Below are positions 23,101 through 35,252 of a stretch of 64,000 nt of DNA, piece by piece. The stretch lies in NCBI GenBank assembly GCA_028641055.1, contig CM054059.1, positions 433,818,167 to 433,882,166 of the forward strand, in the 5' to 3' direction. Positions within the stretch are counted from its first letter, which is position 1. The number at the start of each line of letters is the position of its first letter. This stretch comes from Alopecurus myosuroides. Taxonomy: Eukaryota; Streptophyta; Magnoliopsida; Poales; Poaceae. The notes beneath the pieces are model-generated. The model worked only from the letters and a program-made list of their open reading frames with translations. It ran no database searches and was not told the origin of the DNA. Made by a program: the position numbers and the translations under genes.

Positions 23101-23190
23101 TAACAGGCCGAAATATTGGGCTGGCCCATTTGGTGGAGCAGTATGGACTGGGCTGAATCTCTGCCACGTAGGATTGGCCACGTAGGATGT
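20132..23190. other. CACTA interior, right half, no gene recognised
   Basis: AT-rich sequence with intron-like texture. Open frames are short; the longest (20796-21179, +) resembles no protein I know. A direct repeat of AAAGAGGCCTAGGCCCAGAA occurs at about 22988 and 23020. Some of this could be captured intron or 3'UTR from the receptor gene or another locus. Confidence 0.4.
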
Positions 23191-23687
23191 GACGTGGCTA
23201 TGCCAGGATATCACATGACCAAATCAGTTGGTCATAGGGTTATGACCCCTCTGATTGGGTCATAGAGTTTATGACAATTCCATTCAATTAGTCATTGACG
23301 ATCAAATAAGAGGCTCGGTATGTGACTTTCCATTTTTGGTCAAAAAGGGGTCATGAATCAACCTACGTGACCTTCTAGTGACAAAAATTGAGGGTCACGT
23401 ATCAACATATTTCTTGTAGTGACCAACCCCAATGGAGAGAAGATGGTGGACGATTTTGGCTGGGGGCCAGAGTCGGATCTGCTCGAATCCGGATCCGTCA
23501 TCACGATCGGCCGGGTCAACGTCTTCGTCGGCATGGTACGTGCGTTTGGTTCAATCCTTGACGATTTTGGATTTGATTCTGTGTCAGGAGAGGCCACCCA
23601 TGTTCAGTCGGACGGAGAAGAATCGGTCGGAACGGTGGATCCGGCAGAGGAGCCCACCACGAAGAGGGAACAGCCGGAGGAGCCGGC

Positions 23688-26123
23688 ATGGACCCGCGTG
23701 GCCGGGTCATAAGAGAGGAGGACACCGAGTCTATCTTGCACCTGCTGGAGGACCGGTACGAGGAAGATAGCTGCGATGAGGAGGAGTATGAGTCTTCACC
23801 AAGCATTGCGCGCCAGGTCGCGGTCTACACGGCCCCTGCAACCAATCTCAATCAGGGGAACGTGACTACGGCCGCGGTCGGAGCTGCGCAAGCATTGGCC
23901 CAGCAGCAAAACCCGGCTGAAGGAAATCCGGTTCTGACCCGGGTTGACGGAGAGTCGGCTTCAGTCACCAGCCGAGCGGCGGATAGCGAGATGCAGGCAA
24001 ATATGTTCGGGTTCTTGGCTAACAGGGCGCCAGGGGTGGGTCCTTCGAATCCGCAACACCCGGCCCTGTTCAGTAACAATATTGTCTTGGACCCAACAGC
24101 GTTAGCTACTGTGATAACTCCGGAAAACGCCGCGGCACGTGCCAGGGACTTGGAGGTAGCATGCCGGGCGCTAGAGCAACAAAGAAGAGATGTAGAGGCA
24201 GAGAAGCGAGGGGTAGCCACGCGCCAACGCGAACTGGACGCGCTGGAAAACCGGCTCCGAGCTGAGACAAGCAGGGTGCATCAGAGATATCAGACAAGAT
24301 TACCGGCGATGGGTGGATTCATAAACCATAACGCACTATTCATCACACCCCAGGATTAGCCGATTCCGGCTGTGAATCAGGAGACTGTGCATCAACCGGC
24401 GACTGGAGCAGGACAGCCGGCAAACGTGCAGGCCGGGTTACCCACACTGCAGACTGGGGCCCCTGTCGGCAACACAGCGCCGCCACCACCACCACCATCA
24501 CGATTTTGTACACCACCAGGTCACTTCAATAACCCCATGGATAATGTATATGCCGCAACATTAGCATTGAATCAGATCCCCGTAAGAGAGTCACCCCATG
24601 CGGAGCAGACCCGACGGGCGATCGATTTGTTGCATACGGCAGTGGCTCAGCAGGTTAATTACCCGGATAATAGGAGTGGAATGCATGGAACACCTTATAT
24701 CAGCCAGCAACACGGCAATGTCGGCAATATGCAAACAAGTTCAGCGCGCCGGAGGGCAGAGCAGCAGCAAATTCCGCCTCCTCCCCGCATGCAAGCAGCA
24801 CCAGCAGTATCAGCAGCACAAGCTATTGTGGATAGTTCCAGAGCTAGGAGAGCCGCGGCCGGGTCTGCGGTGCATGGACCAGCAGTAGCGCCGCGTCCAG
24901 CCGTACCCCCCGCAGGATCGCATGTTTCCCGGGTGAGACCAGTACCGACTAATCTCGCTGGGCCCAAGTGTCTGACGGATAACATAAGTGCTGAGCCTTA
25001 CCCGGATAAATTCAAGGAACTAGGTAAAGTAGTGAACTATGAGCCGACTATGGATCCAGAAACATGGTTGAGCAGTTACGAGATGGCTATGTCGATCCGC
25101 AACGCGTCTGAAAACCTTCAAGCCAAGTTCATGTACCTAATGATGTCGGAAGGAGCAGCAAAGTTGTGGTTCAACAATTTACCGGAAGGATCTATCAAGT
25201 CATGGGGAGAGTTGAAAACTGCGTTTATCAAGCACTTTCACGGAACGTGCAGGAAGTTGTTTACTATCGACGATCTAGAACGGTGTGTGCAAAAGAAGGG
25301 AGAGTCGGCGCGCAGCTGAGTGCGCCGGGTTATGGAGATATTGCATTCATCCACAGATATTCAGCTGAAAGATGCGTTGCAGGCTATGGCCAAAACATGC
25401 AAGTATACACCTTTAGTGCAGAAATTAACTCGCATGAAATCCAGTCGGAATGCTTCAGAAGTTACAATGGGAGAACTAATGGATGCGTGCAACAAACATG
25501 CCGCAACGGATACCACGGAAGAGGACGTTGATGACAAGAAAGCAAAAGCAAATACAGGCAATAATGGAAGAACCGGCAATGGATCTACGCCGGGTAACCA
25601 TGGAGGTAACAGGAACAACCAGAACAAGCGCCCGTTCGAGGGGAATTCCGAGTTCGTCGCCAGCACAGAAGCCGGGTCTTCAAGGCCCAGGGCAGAAGGA
25701 AATTTCAACGCAGGAAATCATAATGGAGGAAATTATCAAGGGCCACCAAGGCCGGGTAACAACTGGAATATCTAAAGAATGGCGTGCCCGAAACACAGCA
25801 GGAACGGAAGGCCAGCTAACCACTCATTGGAGCAATGTGCGGTTTTGCAGAGATGGAAGAACGAGGAAGTGAACAAGGCTATGCGAGGTGCAGGCCGGGG
25901 AGGAGGACCGGGTCCGGGTGGAAAGCCGGGCAACGGCCCACCCCCAGCAGGCAACCCGGGAATTGGGAATCCGGGTAATAACCAGGGAGGAGCTGGAGGT
26001 TTCCAAGCCAATCCCAAGCAATTGGGCCAATACCACATTCACACCACAGGAATTTCTAACAAGGATAGAAAGATACTAAAGAAGGCAGAAACTCGGTTTC
26101 CTCAGCTGTCCCGAGATACCTGA
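23688..26123 (+). pseudogene. Tat gag, interrupted by stops
   Basis: The ATG at 23688 opens one frame that can be followed to 26123 with in-frame stops at 24357 (TAG), 25317 (TGA) and 25773 (TAA). Order of parts: an acidic N-terminus, a coiled coil (LEVACRALEQQRRDVEAEKR region, about 24150-24290), a Pro/Gln/Ala-rich linker, the retrotransposon gag capsid domain (DPETWLSSYEMAMS through IKSWGELKTAFIKHFHGTCR, about 25050-25260), then an Asn/Gly-rich nucleocapsid-like tail with a Cys/His element near 25781-25840. Gag would assemble the virus-like particle. Three stops make this copy defective. Confidence 0.85.
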
Positions 26124-26674
26124 GGTGGTCCGAGCAGGATGTAACGTGGAGCAGAAGAGATCACCCGGAAAGAATAGAACACCCGGGAGTCCTAGCATTG
26201 GTGGTTGCGCCACAGGTTAATGGTTATGAGCTGAAAAAGGTCTTAATGGACGGCTGAAGCAGCATCAACATCCTATATTGGGAAAATTTCTTGCGCATGG
26301 GTCTCAAGGAGTCTCAACTACAGAAAAGTTCAACAGTTTTTCACGGGATCGTGCCAGGTCATTCGGCGTTCCCTGAAGGAAAGATCACTTTGGAGGTTGC
26401 TTTTGGAGAATCAAAGGATAATTTCCGGGTAGAGTGGCTCACGTTCGAAGTGGTGAAGTTACGTAGTCCTTATCACGCGCTATTCGGGAGGCCGGCTTAC
26501 GCCAAGTTCATGGCCAGGCCGTGTTACGTGTACCTACAGCTAAAAATCCCGGGTCCTAAACAGACCATCACTATACATGGAAGCCGGGATATAGCGGTTG
26601 AGTGTGACGAAGGAGATGCGGCAATGGCAGAACAAGCCTGTAGAAAGGAGGAGCTTAAATACTACCGGTCTTAG
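26124..26674 (+). pseudogene. Tat aspartic protease region, defective
   Basis: In a different frame from gag, the protease active-site block LMDG-stop-SSINIL appears near 26247-26275. A TGA replaces the second Gly codon of the DGGSS motif usual for Tat elements. The following frame (26291-26674) runs through FRVEWLTFEVV and YHALFGRPAYAKFMA, the C-terminal part of the protease domain, and ends in TAG. The frame change from gag and the stop in the active site make it non-functional. Confidence 0.75.
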
Positions 26675-26758
26675 GTAGACCCGGATGACAGGACAACGCT
26701 GAAGAGACCAAACACTGAGGACGAGAGAGCAAAATTCAAAGCAGCACAAGATACTAAG

Positions 26759-29700
26759 ATGGTAGCCTTCGTCGAAGGTGATCTGTCCAAGCAATTTGCC
26801 ATAGGATCTAACATGGATGATGAGCAGGAAAAAACACTTGTGGAGTTTATTCGTTCAAATCAGGATGTGTTCGCTTGGACGCCTAGCGATATGCCGGGTA
26901 TCCCTACAGAGCTGGCAGAGCACAGTTTGCACGTTGATCCCAAGTCCAGGCCCGTGAAGCAGGGGCTGAGAAAGATGAATGAGGAAAGAAGAAGGGCTAT
27001 CGGCGAAGAAATTGCCCGGCTGTTGACGGCCGGCTTTATCATGGAAGTATTTCACCCGGAGTGGCTAGCAAATCTGGTTCTCGTGATGAAAAAGACCAAT
27101 GAGTGGAGGATGTGCATTGATTATACGAGTCTCAACAAGCATTGCCCAAAGGATCCGTTTGCGCTTCCAAGGATAGATCAGATCATAGATGCAGTGGCTG
27201 GGAGTGACCTATTATGCTTCCTGGATGCATATTCCGGGTATCATCAGATCAAGCTCAAGAAGGAAGACTGGGAGAAAACGTCGTTCATAACCCCTTTTGG
27301 AGCCTTCTGTTACAAAACCATGACCTTTGGATTGAAGAACGCCGGCGCAACCTATCAGCGGTGCATTCAGATGTGCTTTGAGGACCAAATTAGACGCAAC
27401 GTTCATGCTTATGTGGATGACGTGGTGATCAAGACCAGAAAGGCAGAGACATTTATTGATGATCTGAAGGAAACATTCAAGAACCTGAGAAGATACCAGA
27501 TGAAACTTAACCCGACAAAGTGTGTATTTGGAGTCCCAACAGGGAAGTTACTCGGCTTTCATCGTTTCAGAGAGAGGGATTGAAGCAAACCCGGATAAAA
27601 TCAAAGCTATCCAGAGTCTGAAAAAGCCGGGAAACCTGAAGCATGTTCAGAAGCTTACAGGGTGCGTAGCAGCGCTGAGCCGGTTTATATCAAGACTCGG
27701 AGAGAAGGCAATACCCTTGTACCGGCTCTTGAGGAAATCTGATAAGTTCGTTTGGGACCAAGAGGCGGATGAGGCATTTGAGGCACTAAAAAAGCAACTA
27801 TCTGAGGCACCAGTCCTAGCAGCCCCGGGTCCTAAAGAGCCCATGTTACTATACGTTGCAGCGGGGCCCCGAGCGGTTAGCGCAGTGGTTGTCGTTGAGC
27901 GCAAGGAGGATGGAAAAGATCACCCGGTCCAGAGGCCGGTTTATTACGTTAGTGAGGTATTATCAGAAGCAAAGCAGCGCTACCCGCATTGGCAGAAATT
28001 GGTTTTCGGGGTCTTCATGGCCAGCCGGAAATTGAAGCCGTATTTTCAGGAGCACCCCATAGCAGTGGTTAGCTCTATACCAATGTCGGATATCATCAGA
28101 AACTCGGATGCAACAGGCAGAATAGCCAAGTGGGCGATCGAGATGGGAGATTACCACATCAACTACGAGCCCAGGTCAGCAATCAAATCCCAAGCTCTAG
28201 TCGATTTCATTAACGATTGGACTCACACAGGCATGCCCACAACGACTCCAAGTTCCGAGTCTTGGATAATGCACTTCGATGGTTCCAAGCAGTACGAGGG
28301 ATCAGGAGCTGGAGTGGTGCTCACATCACCTAAAGGAGACAAGTTGAGCTACGTATTGCAGATTCACTTTGATTGTTCCAACAATGTGGCCGAATATGAG
28401 GCATTATTGCATGGATTGAGGATAGCCAAGGAGATGAATATCAAGAGAATACGATGCTATGGGGACTCGGATCTTGTGGTACAGCAGGTCTCGGGAACTT
28501 GGGATAAAAAAGATGCAACTATGGCAGCATATCGCAAAGAGGTGGACCGGGTGGCCGGGTGCTTTTCCGGGTATGAGGTGGAGCATGTAGATAGAAGAAA
28601 AAACGAGGCAGCAGATACACTTGCCAGACTCGGCTCGCGCAGAGAGCCGGTTCCACCCAATGTGTCCCTGGACGAGCTATGGCGGCCATCAGTTAAAACC
28701 GAGTCTGAGGAAGAACTGGCTAACAAAGACCCGGATTTGGAGCTCGTGGCCACAATACGCACTGTTCCCGAGTGGACAGAGCCGTTTCTAGCTTACCTAT
28801 TACGGGGCGAGTTACCACAGCAAGAGGTACTAGCAAGGCAAATTCTGAGGCGAGCAAAAGGTTATTCCATCATCAATGGGGATTTATATAAAAAGAGTGC
28901 CGCAGGAGTATTTTTGCGCTGTGTAGCACCAGAAGAAGGCCGGCAAATCCTGAAAGAGATCCACGAAGGCGACTGTGGCCATCACGCATCCACAAGGTCC
29001 CTTGTGGCCAAGGCATATAGGCACGGTTTCTTCTGGCTCACAGCTTTAGCAGATGCGGAACGCTTGGTGGCAAGGTGCGACGGATGCCAAAGGTACGCCC
29101 GCCAAATCCATGTGCCGGCTATGGAGTTGCAAACAATTCCTTTGACCTGGCCTTTCTCCGTTTGGGGTATGGACATGGTTGGCCCCTTTCACATGTCCCC
29201 TTGCAAAAAGACACATCTCCTGGTGGCCATCGATAAGTTTACCAAGTGAGTTGAAGTTATGCCAGTCACCAATTGTGAAGCGATTACGGCAGTTAAGTTC
29301 CTGAAAAGGATTATATACCGGTTCGGGTATCCTCACAGTATAATTACCGACAGTGGAACCAACATGTCCCTTGGCGAGATGGAGAAATTCTGTGGTAATA
29401 ATGGAATCCGGCTTGACATAGCCTCCGTAGCTCATCCACAAGCCAATGGACAAGTGGAGAGGGTGAATCAGGAGTTACTTCGTGGATTAAAGCCACGATT
29501 GCGAGTCCCATGTATCAGAGATGCCGGAGCATGGGTTGAGGAGTTACCTTCAGTGGTTTGGGGTATCAACACCACACCTAATAGATCTACTCAGATGACA
29601 CCGTTTTTCATGGTTTATGGTGCAGAAGTGGTACTGCCGAGTGATATCATCCATGACTCGCCTCGAGTGTCGGCCTATGTCGAGGTCGAGAACGAGAAGA

Positions 29701-30053
29701 CCCGGCAGGATGCCGTGGATATGTTAGAAGAGCACAGGGAACAAGCTTTGGAGAGATCAGCCATATACCAGCAGGATCTGAGGAGATATCATAGCCGGAG
29801 AGTCAAAACCCGGGTCTTCCAGGAAGGAGACCTGGTTCTGCGCCTAGTACAGTCAAAGGAAGGAAAACACAAGTTATCCCCACCATGGGAGGGACCGTTC
29901 ATCATAAGCCGGAATCTGCACAATGGATCATATTACTTGGTAGATGCAAGGGAAGAGTCGGCTACTGTTAACGACACCGCTCACACCACTTCATCTATGC
30001 AAGAGAGAGAAAGACCTTGGAAAGTATCTCAGCTGCGTTCCTACTACACCTAG
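26759..30053 (+). pseudogene. Tat RT - RNase H - archaeal RNase H - integrase
   Basis: RT motifs include FLDAYSGYHQIKL, TFGLKNAGATYQR and AYVDDVVIKT (about 27230-27440). A single extra T near 27555 shifts the frame inside the GFIVSERG block. The gypsy-type RNase H remnant (27730-28080) is followed by a second, archaeal-type RNase H with its acids in HFDGS, AEYEALL, GDSDLVV and AADTLA (28268-28630). The integrase follows with its HHCC zinc finger (near 28980-29090), DMVGPFH, TDSGTNMS and an [13 protein letters not shown] block. A TGA at 29247 replaces the Trp usual after FTK. The product would copy and integrate the element; one frameshift and one stop disable it. No chromodomain is present, as expected for Tat. 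Confidence 0.9.
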
Positions 30054-31200
30054 TCTAGACTAGATTTACAAGTGGAATTACACGATGTAACAGGCAGCAG
30101 GTTTCAGACGCACTCTTTTCCTATCCAGGGTACCTAAGGGGACTGGAGGGTTTTTAATGAGGCGGCTTGCTGACCTAACTTTTCTCATATCAATAAAGAG
30201 ATGGTTAAACAATATACTCTTTCCTTTTTATGTGTTTTTATTAAGTTTTTTTTATCTCTGTTGTGTTTATTTCTTTTTCCAGGTAAGTATTATTTATTGT
30301 TCTTAGTACATTAGTTTCTTTAGTAAATTGCATATATTTAGGTCTTGGGGGCTAATTGCTTGAATAGCACAGTTACAAACTCAAAGAACCGGCCATGATG
30401 CCTATGAGTTATAAGGGCCGATTACTTGCAAACAAGTACGGCTGCAAGCTTATAACCGGACAAAGAAGCCAAACTTTCTTGACTTTTCTTACTTAAGCTC
30501 GATGTGACTCGCACTAAAGTGGCATGATTCGCTAGCGTATGGTTACAATCAGTCATGATGCCCAATGGGACTTGTCTGACCCTGTCTTCATACAGCTATA
30601 GCAACATGATTATCCACGCGAAAGCCGGCTTAAAGTACAAGAGAGTCAAAAGGGTCATCTAAACCACAAGTTATGCAGAGTACAAGGTTAATAACCGGAA
30701 ACTCAAAGTTTATTAAGCATAACTTCAAAACCTATGTGAAACGTCTCTAGGTTTTGGGCTTAGCATGTAACAATTTGTTCTTTTCGAAACACCCAACATC
30801 CCAGACTCAGAATTTTGGGCCTTGGGGACTCGGGAATTTGAAAACAGAAACAAATTTCCAGCTGCTCAGATCAAAAACCCAAAAATCCGAGTCTTGGGGA
30901 CTTGGGGACTTAGAAAAAAGTCCACCAGTCAAAACCCACGAGACCTGGAAACCGAGTCTCACAATAGGAACCATAGCAGAGAGTCGGAAAATCAAGGATG
31001 AAAAAGCTCAAAGTTAAGAAATATCAAATTTGAGCAAAAGGCCAGAAGGGCCACGAGATATATCAAGGTATCAAAATGTATTACAAGCCACGATAGTAGT
31101 ATCATAAAGCGCACTGGCACTCCATCAAAAGAATAATTGTTTTAAAAAAAAGGGGCCCATTGGCCGGATAATGTGCCTAAGACGGTTGCCGATAAAAATT
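30054..31200 (+). other. Tat 3' region between pol and the antisense gene
   Basis: Noncoding in both directions as far as I can see. It contains repeated TTGGGGACT-like words (30830, 30895, 30905) similar to the tract before the 3' LTR, and an AATAAAG near 30192. Confidence 0.4.
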
Positions 31201-34200
31201 TCACTCGGCATCTTGGGCCGAATCGTCCATCTTGCCCTTACCCTTGGCAGCCGGGTCTTGCTCCTCGCCTTGGTCTTCAGCATTCTTGGTGGCGGCAGCA
31301 CCCGGGTCAGCAGTAGTGCCGGCCCGTGCGGGAGGAGGGACGACTGGCGTGGAGGTAGCAGGCGCAGAATCGGCCTCAGCCTTCTTCTTCGCGGCCTCTT
31401 CTCTCGCCTGGGCAGCCTCCGCCTTCGAACGGGCCAGCATATCGTATGGCTTGGGAAGATCCGACTTAATCGCCTTGTCATCAGCATCATATGCGGGGGT
31501 AATTGAATTGACATCCAAGCCATCGGCAATCACACTGGCCGAGTGACGAACCTCCTTTTGGATAGCCTTGAAATTCTTCACTGAGAACCTGGACCCGTCG
31601 TGGTTGAACTCTGGAAACCCGCCTACAAGCTTGGCCGGCTCGAGTTTGGGAAAATACGCCTTAGCCAGTGCAAGCCCCCGGGTTACTCCAACTCGGCAGG
31701 ACGAGCGTCTCCAGTGCTCAATCCACTCGGGGATAGTGGAGCACGCGTCAAGCAGCGTCTTCAGGTGGCCATGCCTGACACTCGGCCACTTCAGATCCTG
31801 AAGGATCCATTTGGTTCCGGCACAGAGCTGCCGGATCATGCTCATGATGGTTTTCAGCTTTGCGATATCATCTTCGTCCGGAGTTACATCATCCGGACCT
31901 GCAGAAAATAGAAAAAAGCAGTGAGTAAGGAAATCCGATTATTTATCAGAATGAGAATCCGGGTTATAATTATCAAGTTAGGAATCGTACCGGTCAAAGC
32001 ACGATATGTGTCGGCAATCTGAACGGAAAGCTTGGTCATTTCATCTTCTGCTGCATGAGCCCTCTTTCTATATTTCCTTGTGATTTTCCCGCTCCTCTTA
32101 GCATCAGCTTTAGCCGAATCACGCAGAGTCGCCTCCTTCTCGAGGAGCTTGGTGGCCTTCGCCAATGCTTTCTCAGAGTGGGTCACGAAGGCCTGCGTGG
32201 AGACACAGGGAAGGATTAGCCGGATTAAAAGCAAGCTATCAGTCGGATATACTACGAAGTTCCAAGCAAATTATCAATAAGTTCACTTGGAACTTGGGGA
32301 CTAGACAAGGACACAGGCAATGTTATTCGGATTTACCTCATGTTTGGCTATCAAAGCTTCTAGGATATTTTCTTCATCAGCCCTCAAGGTGTGCAGGGCG
32401 TCAAGCATCTGGGAAAAAGTCATATCCTCGGGCCTGACACCGGAAGAGCCGGTAGCCTGATCACCCGGGGGGCGAACCTTCTCCGACTTCGGGGTCGAGA
32501 CCCGGATTGTCTGGGTGTCCGGATTGGGAGAGCCCATCCTTGTGTTCAGGATCTCGACATCGTCGTCCTCAGCCTCTTCAGATGGCTTGGGAGACCCGGC
32601 TCCTTGCCGAGCCGGGTCAGCCAGGGGATCTTGCTCCTGGATATTTTCAGCACCACCGCCAGTCGCGGCGTCCATATCGTCAACCGGCCCCTCCATCTCC
32701 CAGTTGTCTGTGTCCATGTTATCCAGGTCACTAATCGTGACCTGGGCGCTGAGGAAAGAAAAGAGAAGTTGTTAGCAACAAAAATTGATGGCTATCAAAA
32801 AGATTAGTGTATTGCTTAGCCCGGAAACATAACTTACCCGGCATTCACCACGAAGTCTGCAGGAAGTGAGCTGCTAGATGCGGACGAGGCTGTCACAGAA
32901 TCCGAGAGTGAGACCCGGAGCTGTCCGGCTAATGGATGATTGGGAGAAGGGTGTTTTCGAGGTGAGTTGATGGGATGAGATGGAGAAATACCAGTACGAC
33001 GAGCCGGGGATGTAGGAATACCCGGGTTGAGGGGATCCTCGCCCGGGGAATTCCGGGTTACTCTGCGCTTGGTCGGAGGCGGATCCTTCAAGTGTGGTGA
33101 ATTTGATAACTGTCGGTTAAGTTCGCGCATATTGTCAAAAGAGTAGGGTTTGGAGGACATGGAAGAGTAGGGAACCTTGAAGACGACCCCGCGGGTTTTC
33201 CTCTTGGTTCCGACCTCGACTTCCGGCTCAATCTCGCTTCTGTCGCTCTCGGTCTCTTCCGGGTCTCCCTGGTCGTCCTTGTCACCCTTATCATCCATCC
33301 CTGAAAGGTGCAAGCATATAGTTGGAAAAAGAGAAAAAATGGGAAAGCAAAGTAATAGAGGTTGAGGTGATTGGAATCCGGGTGATACCTTAGTCGGTGT
33401 CGGCCGGTTCTTCTTCTTCTTCCTCCGGGTTCCCGGAGTTGGGAGGGGTCTCAATGCTCCAGAAGACATTGTCGGCCTGAGATAAAAGCATGAAGATGAG
33501 AGTTAGTAGTTATATCAAGTCAAAGTACGAGAATAAATGTATAAGTATCGGATTTTACCGCTGGAGCCGGGTTATCCCGGGTGAACGGCGCTAACCCGGC
33601 TATATTCTTGATCACCTCCAGCTTCTCAGTCAGGAAGCTCTTGATGGTCTTGTTGGTATCACCAGCCGGATAGTTCTTTGAGGAGTAACGGAGCGCGTCT
33701 GTGACGTGCCCCGAGTATTCGCACATCAGCTTTGAGCGAATGGAGTTGGGCTGGATCCGGAAGTCCACCCATGTCTTAACCAAGTTAAGCCCCAGGAGGT
33801 CTTGGGCAGAAAGAACGGCTATTTTTGATAGAAGGGGCTGGATGGCTTCCCTGTCCGACTCAGGGGGGAAAGCATTAAAAGTATCAGAAAGATCTAAGAG
33901 ACCCTCCGAATAACCCGACAACTTCCTTTCGCCGGGTGGGGAGGTATCCCGGCAATAAAAGAAGGATAGCTGCCAATGCTTAACATGTGAGTTAAGATTT
34001 AGAGTCGGCATGGGAGAATTTTTGCGGCGTTGGATGGAAACCCCGCCGCAGGCCAAAAGGGCCCCGTCACCGCTTTCGCGGCACGGTTTGCATTGGAAGA
34101 GCTCGATAAATAAAGCCAAATTTGGCGGGATACACAAGTAAGACTCGCAAAGGACTATGAAATGAACATAGAGTTAGGCCCTATGTCAAACACCCGGAGG

Positions 34201-34478
34201 CCATAGTGGCTGAGGACTTCACGGAAGAAAGAGTGACCCGGGGGGCGAAACCCCCGGATCACGTGTCCGACAAAGCATATTACCTCGTCGGCATTGGGGG
34301 TAGGCCGGGTCTTGTCACCCGGAACCCTCCAATGAATCTCCTTCTGAGGAGGGAGGATGCCTGACTCGGCCAGTTCTTCCAGTTTGGCCTGGGTCACGGA
34401 AGACCGCGCCCAATTGGCAGATATAGATTGGGTCGTCCTTGTTTTTGCCGGCTGCTTCCCTTTGTTCCTAGGAGCCAT
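31201..34478 (-). pseudogene. Antisense six-exon gene of the Tat element (Transposase_28-type N-terminus)
   Basis: Minus-strand exons: 34478-33559, 33476-33389, 33300-32838, 32748-32337, 32192-31991 and 31898-31201. All five introns (about 80-145 nt) are GT-AG and all joins keep phase. The product would be about 928 residues. The N-terminus (start MAPRNKGKQPAKT) carries an FREVLSHYGLRV / LCESYLCIPPNLALF block resembling the Pfam 'putative gypsy type transposon' domain (Transposase_28). Later exons are acidic, then coiled-coil (KALAKATKLLEKEATLRDS), then Ala/Lys-rich. Exon 1 is 920 nt, one short of a multiple of three, with the break near 34158. Exon 2 has an in-frame TAA at 33392-33390. All else is open. 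Function unknown; extra antisense ORFs are known from Tat elements. This copy is broken, but the gene structure is complete. Confidence 0.8.
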
Positions 34479-34487
34479 TGGTTCGGT

Positions 34488-34973
34488 CTGCAAAATACAA
34501 GGCAAAATGCACGAAACATCAAGACTCGGAAATCATGAGCTATCCGAGTATTCACAAGCAGTATCAGCAAGAGGCATGGAAATTACAAATTATCCGGGTA
34601 TTGAGGAGCAGTGTAAAAATTATTGGATACCTACGTATCGGCAGGCAGTTATGAAAAAAGGTTGATTGCCTATGTGTCTAGTGCAAGTAAAAGAACCGGA
34701 AGTGGTGGATTTTCCGGGTATCAAGAGCATCCGCGGAAGTTTGGGTGAACTGCATCCAGATTGGAAAATTTGTGGATGATTTCGTTGAGAAATTAACGAT
34801 TACAAGCGATAGGGGAGTGATGTGTGGTCATCTGTTAAGCGATTGAACACATTAGGGTGGAGCTATGCGACCTAATCCAGCGTGAAGCAAGAAATGGCCC
34901 GCGGGCGGGCCTAGATCTAATCTAGGTCAAACGAAGAAATTAGAAGCTAAATCAATGGGAGCAAGGAGCTTAC
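34488..34973 (-). other. 5'UTR intron of the antisense gene
   Basis: On the minus strand, CACACCG|GTAAGCTCC (donor at 34973) and TTGTATTTTGCAG|ACC (acceptor at 34488) bracket a 486-nt intron ending nine bases before the ATG at 34478. Splice-site quality is good; no transcript evidence is available. Confidence 0.6.
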
Positions 34974-35244
34974 CGGTGTGAGTTGGAGAAGGGCGCGACG
35001 GCGGCAGACGGCGCAGTCGTGATGTCCCCTCGCGACTCCCGGCGGGCAGCTCAAGGGCGCGGCGGCGGAAACTGGCGGCGGCGGCGGGCGAACCGTGGAT
35101 GAACGCAGCTGGTGGCGGCTTGGCTCCGGCTGTGCGCTCGAGGTCTCCGTGGCGGCGTTGCGGAAATCCGTGCGAGGTGGCGCCGGTGAGAAAGGAGAAG
35201 GTGGAAGGAATGAACCGTTGGGGTTAGGTCACCCCCTAGGTACC

Positions 35245-35252
35245 TATTTATA
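35245..35252 (-). promoter_or_regulatory. TATA box of the antisense gene
   Basis: The minus strand reads ACCTATAAATAGGTACC. TATAAATA at this place would start transcription near 35215, giving a leader exon of about 240 nt to the donor at 34973. It lies inside the element, about 390 bp from the 3' LTR, and is separate from the LTR promoter. Confidence 0.6.

Larger units (their letters stand above)
14668..23421. mobile_element. CACTA (En/Spm) transposon, 8.75 kb, TSD ACC, non-autonomous
   Basis: The left end CACTACAAGAAATATGTTGA is repeated inverted at the right end (TCAACATATTTCTTGTAGTG), continuing with ATACATGACCC versus GGGTCACGTAT. ACC is duplicated at 14665-14667 and 23422-23424. Subterminal regions are crowded with GGTCATG/TATGACC words in both orientations over about 230 bp each, as expected for transposase-binding repeats. 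No transposase (TNPD-type) frame is visible inside, so it needs help in trans. Its cargo is a tandem repeat block and a captured receptor-like gene fragment. Confidence 0.95.
14602..23710 (+). pseudogene. Tat leader ORF split by the CACTA insertion
   Basis: Between the PBS and gag the Tat element has an open frame. Its first part (to 14667) ends with NLVVGEIYT and its second part (from 23425) begins NPNGEKMVDDFGWGPES. Removing the CACTA element and one copy of its ACC duplication joins them in frame, so the insertion interrupted an open leader of roughly 110-120 residues that ends at 23710, overlapping the gag start. The function of this leader peptide is unknown. It may be an N-terminal extension of gag from a shifted frame. 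Confidence 0.5.

Noticed and set aside
31171..33365. Plus-strand frames of about 60-138 codons in the Tat 3' region
   Set aside because: They are shadows of the antisense exons, whose minus-strand frames have matching splice phases.
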